Assembly: GCA_002428225.1 (NCBI GenBank) | Contig: DIUD01000057.1 | Location: 786-16,220, forward strand | From: Roseovarius sp. UBA6167 | GTDB taxonomy: Bacteria > Pseudomonadota > Alphaproteobacteria > Rhodobacterales > Rhodobacteraceae | Length of the DNA: 15,435 nt | Reading direction: 5' to 3' | Shown here: piece after piece, positions 14,046 to 15,435 of the stretch | How the letters are laid out: the number at the start of each line of letters is the position of its first letter | Position numbering within the stretch: position 1 is the stretch's first letter | Program-made: the position numbers and the translations under genes | The notes under the pieces: model-generated | Database searches by the model: none | Told to the model about the DNA's origin: nothing | The model's input: the letters and a program-made list of their open reading frames with translations, nothing else

Positions 14046-14884
14046 TCCTCGCCTTCCTTCTTCTCGGCCTCGATTGCGGCCTCGGCCTGCTTGAGTGCGG
14101 TCTCCTCGGCGGCGGCGGCTTCCTCGGCCAGACGTTTGGCTTCGGCTTCGGCCTCGGCGGCGGCCTGCGCGGCGGCCTCCTCGGCGGCGCGTGCGGCCTC
14201 GTCAGCGGCAGATTTCAGCGCGGCGGGCAGGATCGCGTTCTCGGGGAACGGTTTCTTGACCGCATCCTTGATCGTGACCCAGCCACCCCTGGAGCCGGGC
14301 ACCGCGCCCTTGACCATGATCAGGCCCCGGTCGGCATCGGTGCGGACAACCTGAAGATTCTGCGTGGTGACACGCGCCGCCCCCATGTGTCCGGCCATCT
14401 TCTTACCTTTGAACACCTTGCCCGGATCCTGACACTGACCCGTCGAGCCGTGCGAGCGGTGGCTGATCGAGACACCGTGGCTGGCCCGCAGACCGCCGAA
14501 ATTGTGCCGCTTCATCGCCCCGGCAAAACCCTTGCCGATCGAGGTGCCAGACACGTCCACGAACTGCCCCGCGAAGTAATGATCGGCGGTGATCTCCTCG
14601 CCGACGGCGATGAGGTTCTCCGGCGCCACGCGGAATTCCGCGATCTTGCGCTTGGGCTCGACCTTGGCGGCGGCGAAATGGCCGCGCATGGCCTGCGTCG
14701 TACGCTTGGCCTTGGCGGTCCCGGCACCGAGTTGCACGGCCGTATAGCCGTCCTTCTCAGGGGTGCGCTGTGCCACCACCTGAAGCTTGTCCAATTGAAG
14801 AACGGTCACAGGAATCTGCTTTCCGTCCTCCATGAAAAGCCGGGTCATCCCGACCTTTTTCGCGATCACACCAGAGCGCAACAT
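14042..14884 (-). CDS. rplC: 50S ribosomal protein L3 with an Ala/Glu-rich C-terminal extension
   Basis: L3 is an early assembly protein of the large subunit close to the peptidyl transferase centre. Residues 1 to about 224 are ordinary L3: MLRSGVIAKKVGMTRLF, GTSIGKGFAGAMKRHNFGG, SHGVSISHRSHGSTGQ and KGAVPGSRGGWVTI. Residues 225-280 form an extra tail made almost wholly of Ala, Glu and Lys (EEAAAQAAAEAEAEAKRLAE), predicted helical or coiled-coil; most bacterial L3 proteins stop near 210. GGAGGG lies about nine bases before the ATG at 14884. The rpsJ stop is 13 bases upstream and the rplD start overlaps the stop. Confidence 0.97.
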   Translation of the reverse strand: MLRSGVIAKKVGMTRLFMEDGKQIPVTVLQLDKLQVVAQRTPEKDGYTAVQLGAGTAKAKRTTQAMRGHFAAAKVEPKRKIAEFRVAPENLIAVGEEITADHYFAGQFVDVSGTSIGKGFAGAMKRHNFGGLRASHGVSISHRSHGSTGQCQDPGKVFKGKKMAGHMGAARVTTQNLQVVRTDADRGLIMVKGAVPGSRGGWVTIKDAVKKPFPENAILPAALKSAADEAARAAEEAAAQAAAEAEAEAKRLAEEAAAAEETALKQAEAAIEAEKKEGEE

Positions 14885-14897
14885 GACCTTGCCCTCC

Positions 14898-15206
14898 TCA
14901 AACCGAAATCTGCACGTCCACGCCGGCGGCGAGGTCGAGCTTCATCAGCGCGTCCACCGTCTGCGGGGTCGGATCGACGATGTCGAGAAGCCGCTTGTGG
15001 GTGCGGATCTCGAACTGGTCGCGGGATTTCTTGTCAACGTGGGGACCACGAAGAACGGTATATTTCTCGATCTTGTTCGGCAGCGGAATCGGTCCGCGCA
15101 CCTGCGCGCCGGTCCGCTTGGCGGTGTTGACGATTTCCTGCGTGCTGGCATCCAGAACGCGGTAATCGAACGCCTTGAGCCGGATGCGAATGTTTTGGCC
15201 TTGCAT
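14898..15206 (-). CDS. rpsJ: 30S ribosomal protein S10
   Basis: S10 is a head protein of the small subunit; with NusB it also acts in transcription antitermination. The 102-residue product is standard: NIRIRLKAFDYRVLDASTQE, GPIPLPNKIEKYTVLRGPHV, and KKSRDQFEIRTHKRLLDIVD. AAAGG lies about nine bases before the ATG at 15206. It is the first gene of the S10 unit here, 102 bases after tuf, with a GC-rich hairpin between them. Confidence 0.98.
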   Translation of the reverse strand: MQGQNIRIRLKAFDYRVLDASTQEIVNTAKRTGAQVRGPIPLPNKIEKYTVLRGPHVDKKSRDQFEIRTHKRLLDIVDPTPQTVDALMKLDLAAGVDVQISV

Positions 15207-15279
15207 TGTGGTAGCCTTTCGCGGCGTTGGAGTTGATAGGAGGAGGGCCGATCCATTCAGCCCCCCTCGTCGAACCCTG

Positions 15280-15297
15280 CCCCGGCCAGCGCCGGGG
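15280..15297 (-). other. GC-rich hairpin between tuf and rpsJ
   Basis: CCCCGGC (15280-15286) and GCCGGGG (15291-15297) form a seven-base-pair stem with a four-base loop, 11 bases past the tuf stop on the minus strand. There is no T-run after it, so it is at best a weak terminator or a processing or attenuation structure between tuf and rpsJ. Confidence 0.3.
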
Positions 15298-15308
15298 CCT
15301 GATAAGTG

Positions 15309-15435
15309 TCAGGCGAGGATTTTCGACACCACGCCGGCGCCGACGGTGCGGCCGCCTTGGCGGATGGCGAAGCGCAGCCCCTCATCCATCGCGATCGGCG
15401 CAAGCAGCTCAACGTCCATCGAGACGTTGTCGCCC
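15309..15435 (-). CDS. tuf: Elongation factor Tu, C-terminal end (rest outside window)
   Basis: The last 42 codons read GDNVSMDVELLAPIAMDEGL, then RFAIRQGGRTVGAGVVSKILA, the very conserved end of EF-Tu domain III. EF-Tu carries aminoacyl-tRNA to the ribosome. The 5' part lies beyond the right edge of the window. Its position just before rpsJ on the same strand is the common str-S10 arrangement; many proteobacteria have a second tuf copy elsewhere, which cannot be judged here. Confidence 0.97.
   Translation of the reverse strand, partial: GDNVSMDVELLAPIAMDEGLRFAIRQGGRTVGAGVVSKILA

Overview
The window looks like chromosome from a high-GC alphaproteobacterium of the Rhodobacteraceae (Roseobacter) type. 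The evidence is gene content and protein style read by eye: a dnaA next to rpsT, a C-terminally extended L3, a GT14 glycosyltransferase carrying the DUF5928-type C-terminal region, DUF3775, and an H-NOX gene overlapping an HNOBA-GGDEF gene. Coding is dense, and six gene junctions are ATGA overlaps. I see no tRNA, rRNA, insertion sequence, CRISPR array or prophage.

Layout, left to right. (1) 1-1898, plus: the 3' part of anmK (cell-wall sugar recycling), overlapping a trans-sulfuration PLP enzyme. (2) 1924-3395, minus: a two-gene ABC importer (ATPase, then permease) of the thiamine-precursor/sulfonate/nitrate type, with no substrate-binding protein beside it. (3) 3542-5196, plus: an H-NOX-fold protein whose haem-ligand histidine position is proline, overlapping a diguanylate cyclase with an HNOBA sensor domain. 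(4) 5162-5440, minus: a decayed cytochrome c gene. (5) 5470-7546, minus: dnaA and rpsT, separated by a 460-base non-coding stretch with the rpsT terminator. (6) 7711-10650: a sulfotransferase (minus) divergent from a large glycosyltransferase (plus), followed closely by a HIT-family gene. (7) 10657-11930, minus: a DUF3775 gene and a zinc-ribbon, single-pass membrane protein. (8) 12096-12937, plus: a 38-codon ORF that may be the remains of ftsE, overlapping a plsC-type acyltransferase. (9) 13066-15435, minus: the end of tuf, then rpsJ-rplC-rplD-rplW, closed by a terminator where rplB would normally follow.

How the parts work together: region 3 is a plausible c-di-GMP signalling pair in which the H-NOX partner would regulate the cyclase, but probably not by classical haem-NO binding. 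Region 6 looks like glycan assembly plus sulfation. Regions 5 and 9 are housekeeping. Three places show genome erosion or rearrangement: the cytochrome remnant, the possible collapse of ftsEX, and the S10 operon ending early. The best candidates for unusual biology are the haem-ligand-less H-NOX/HNOBA-GGDEF pair and the sulfotransferase/GT14 pair. All family assignments are from motif recognition by eye; no database search was run.
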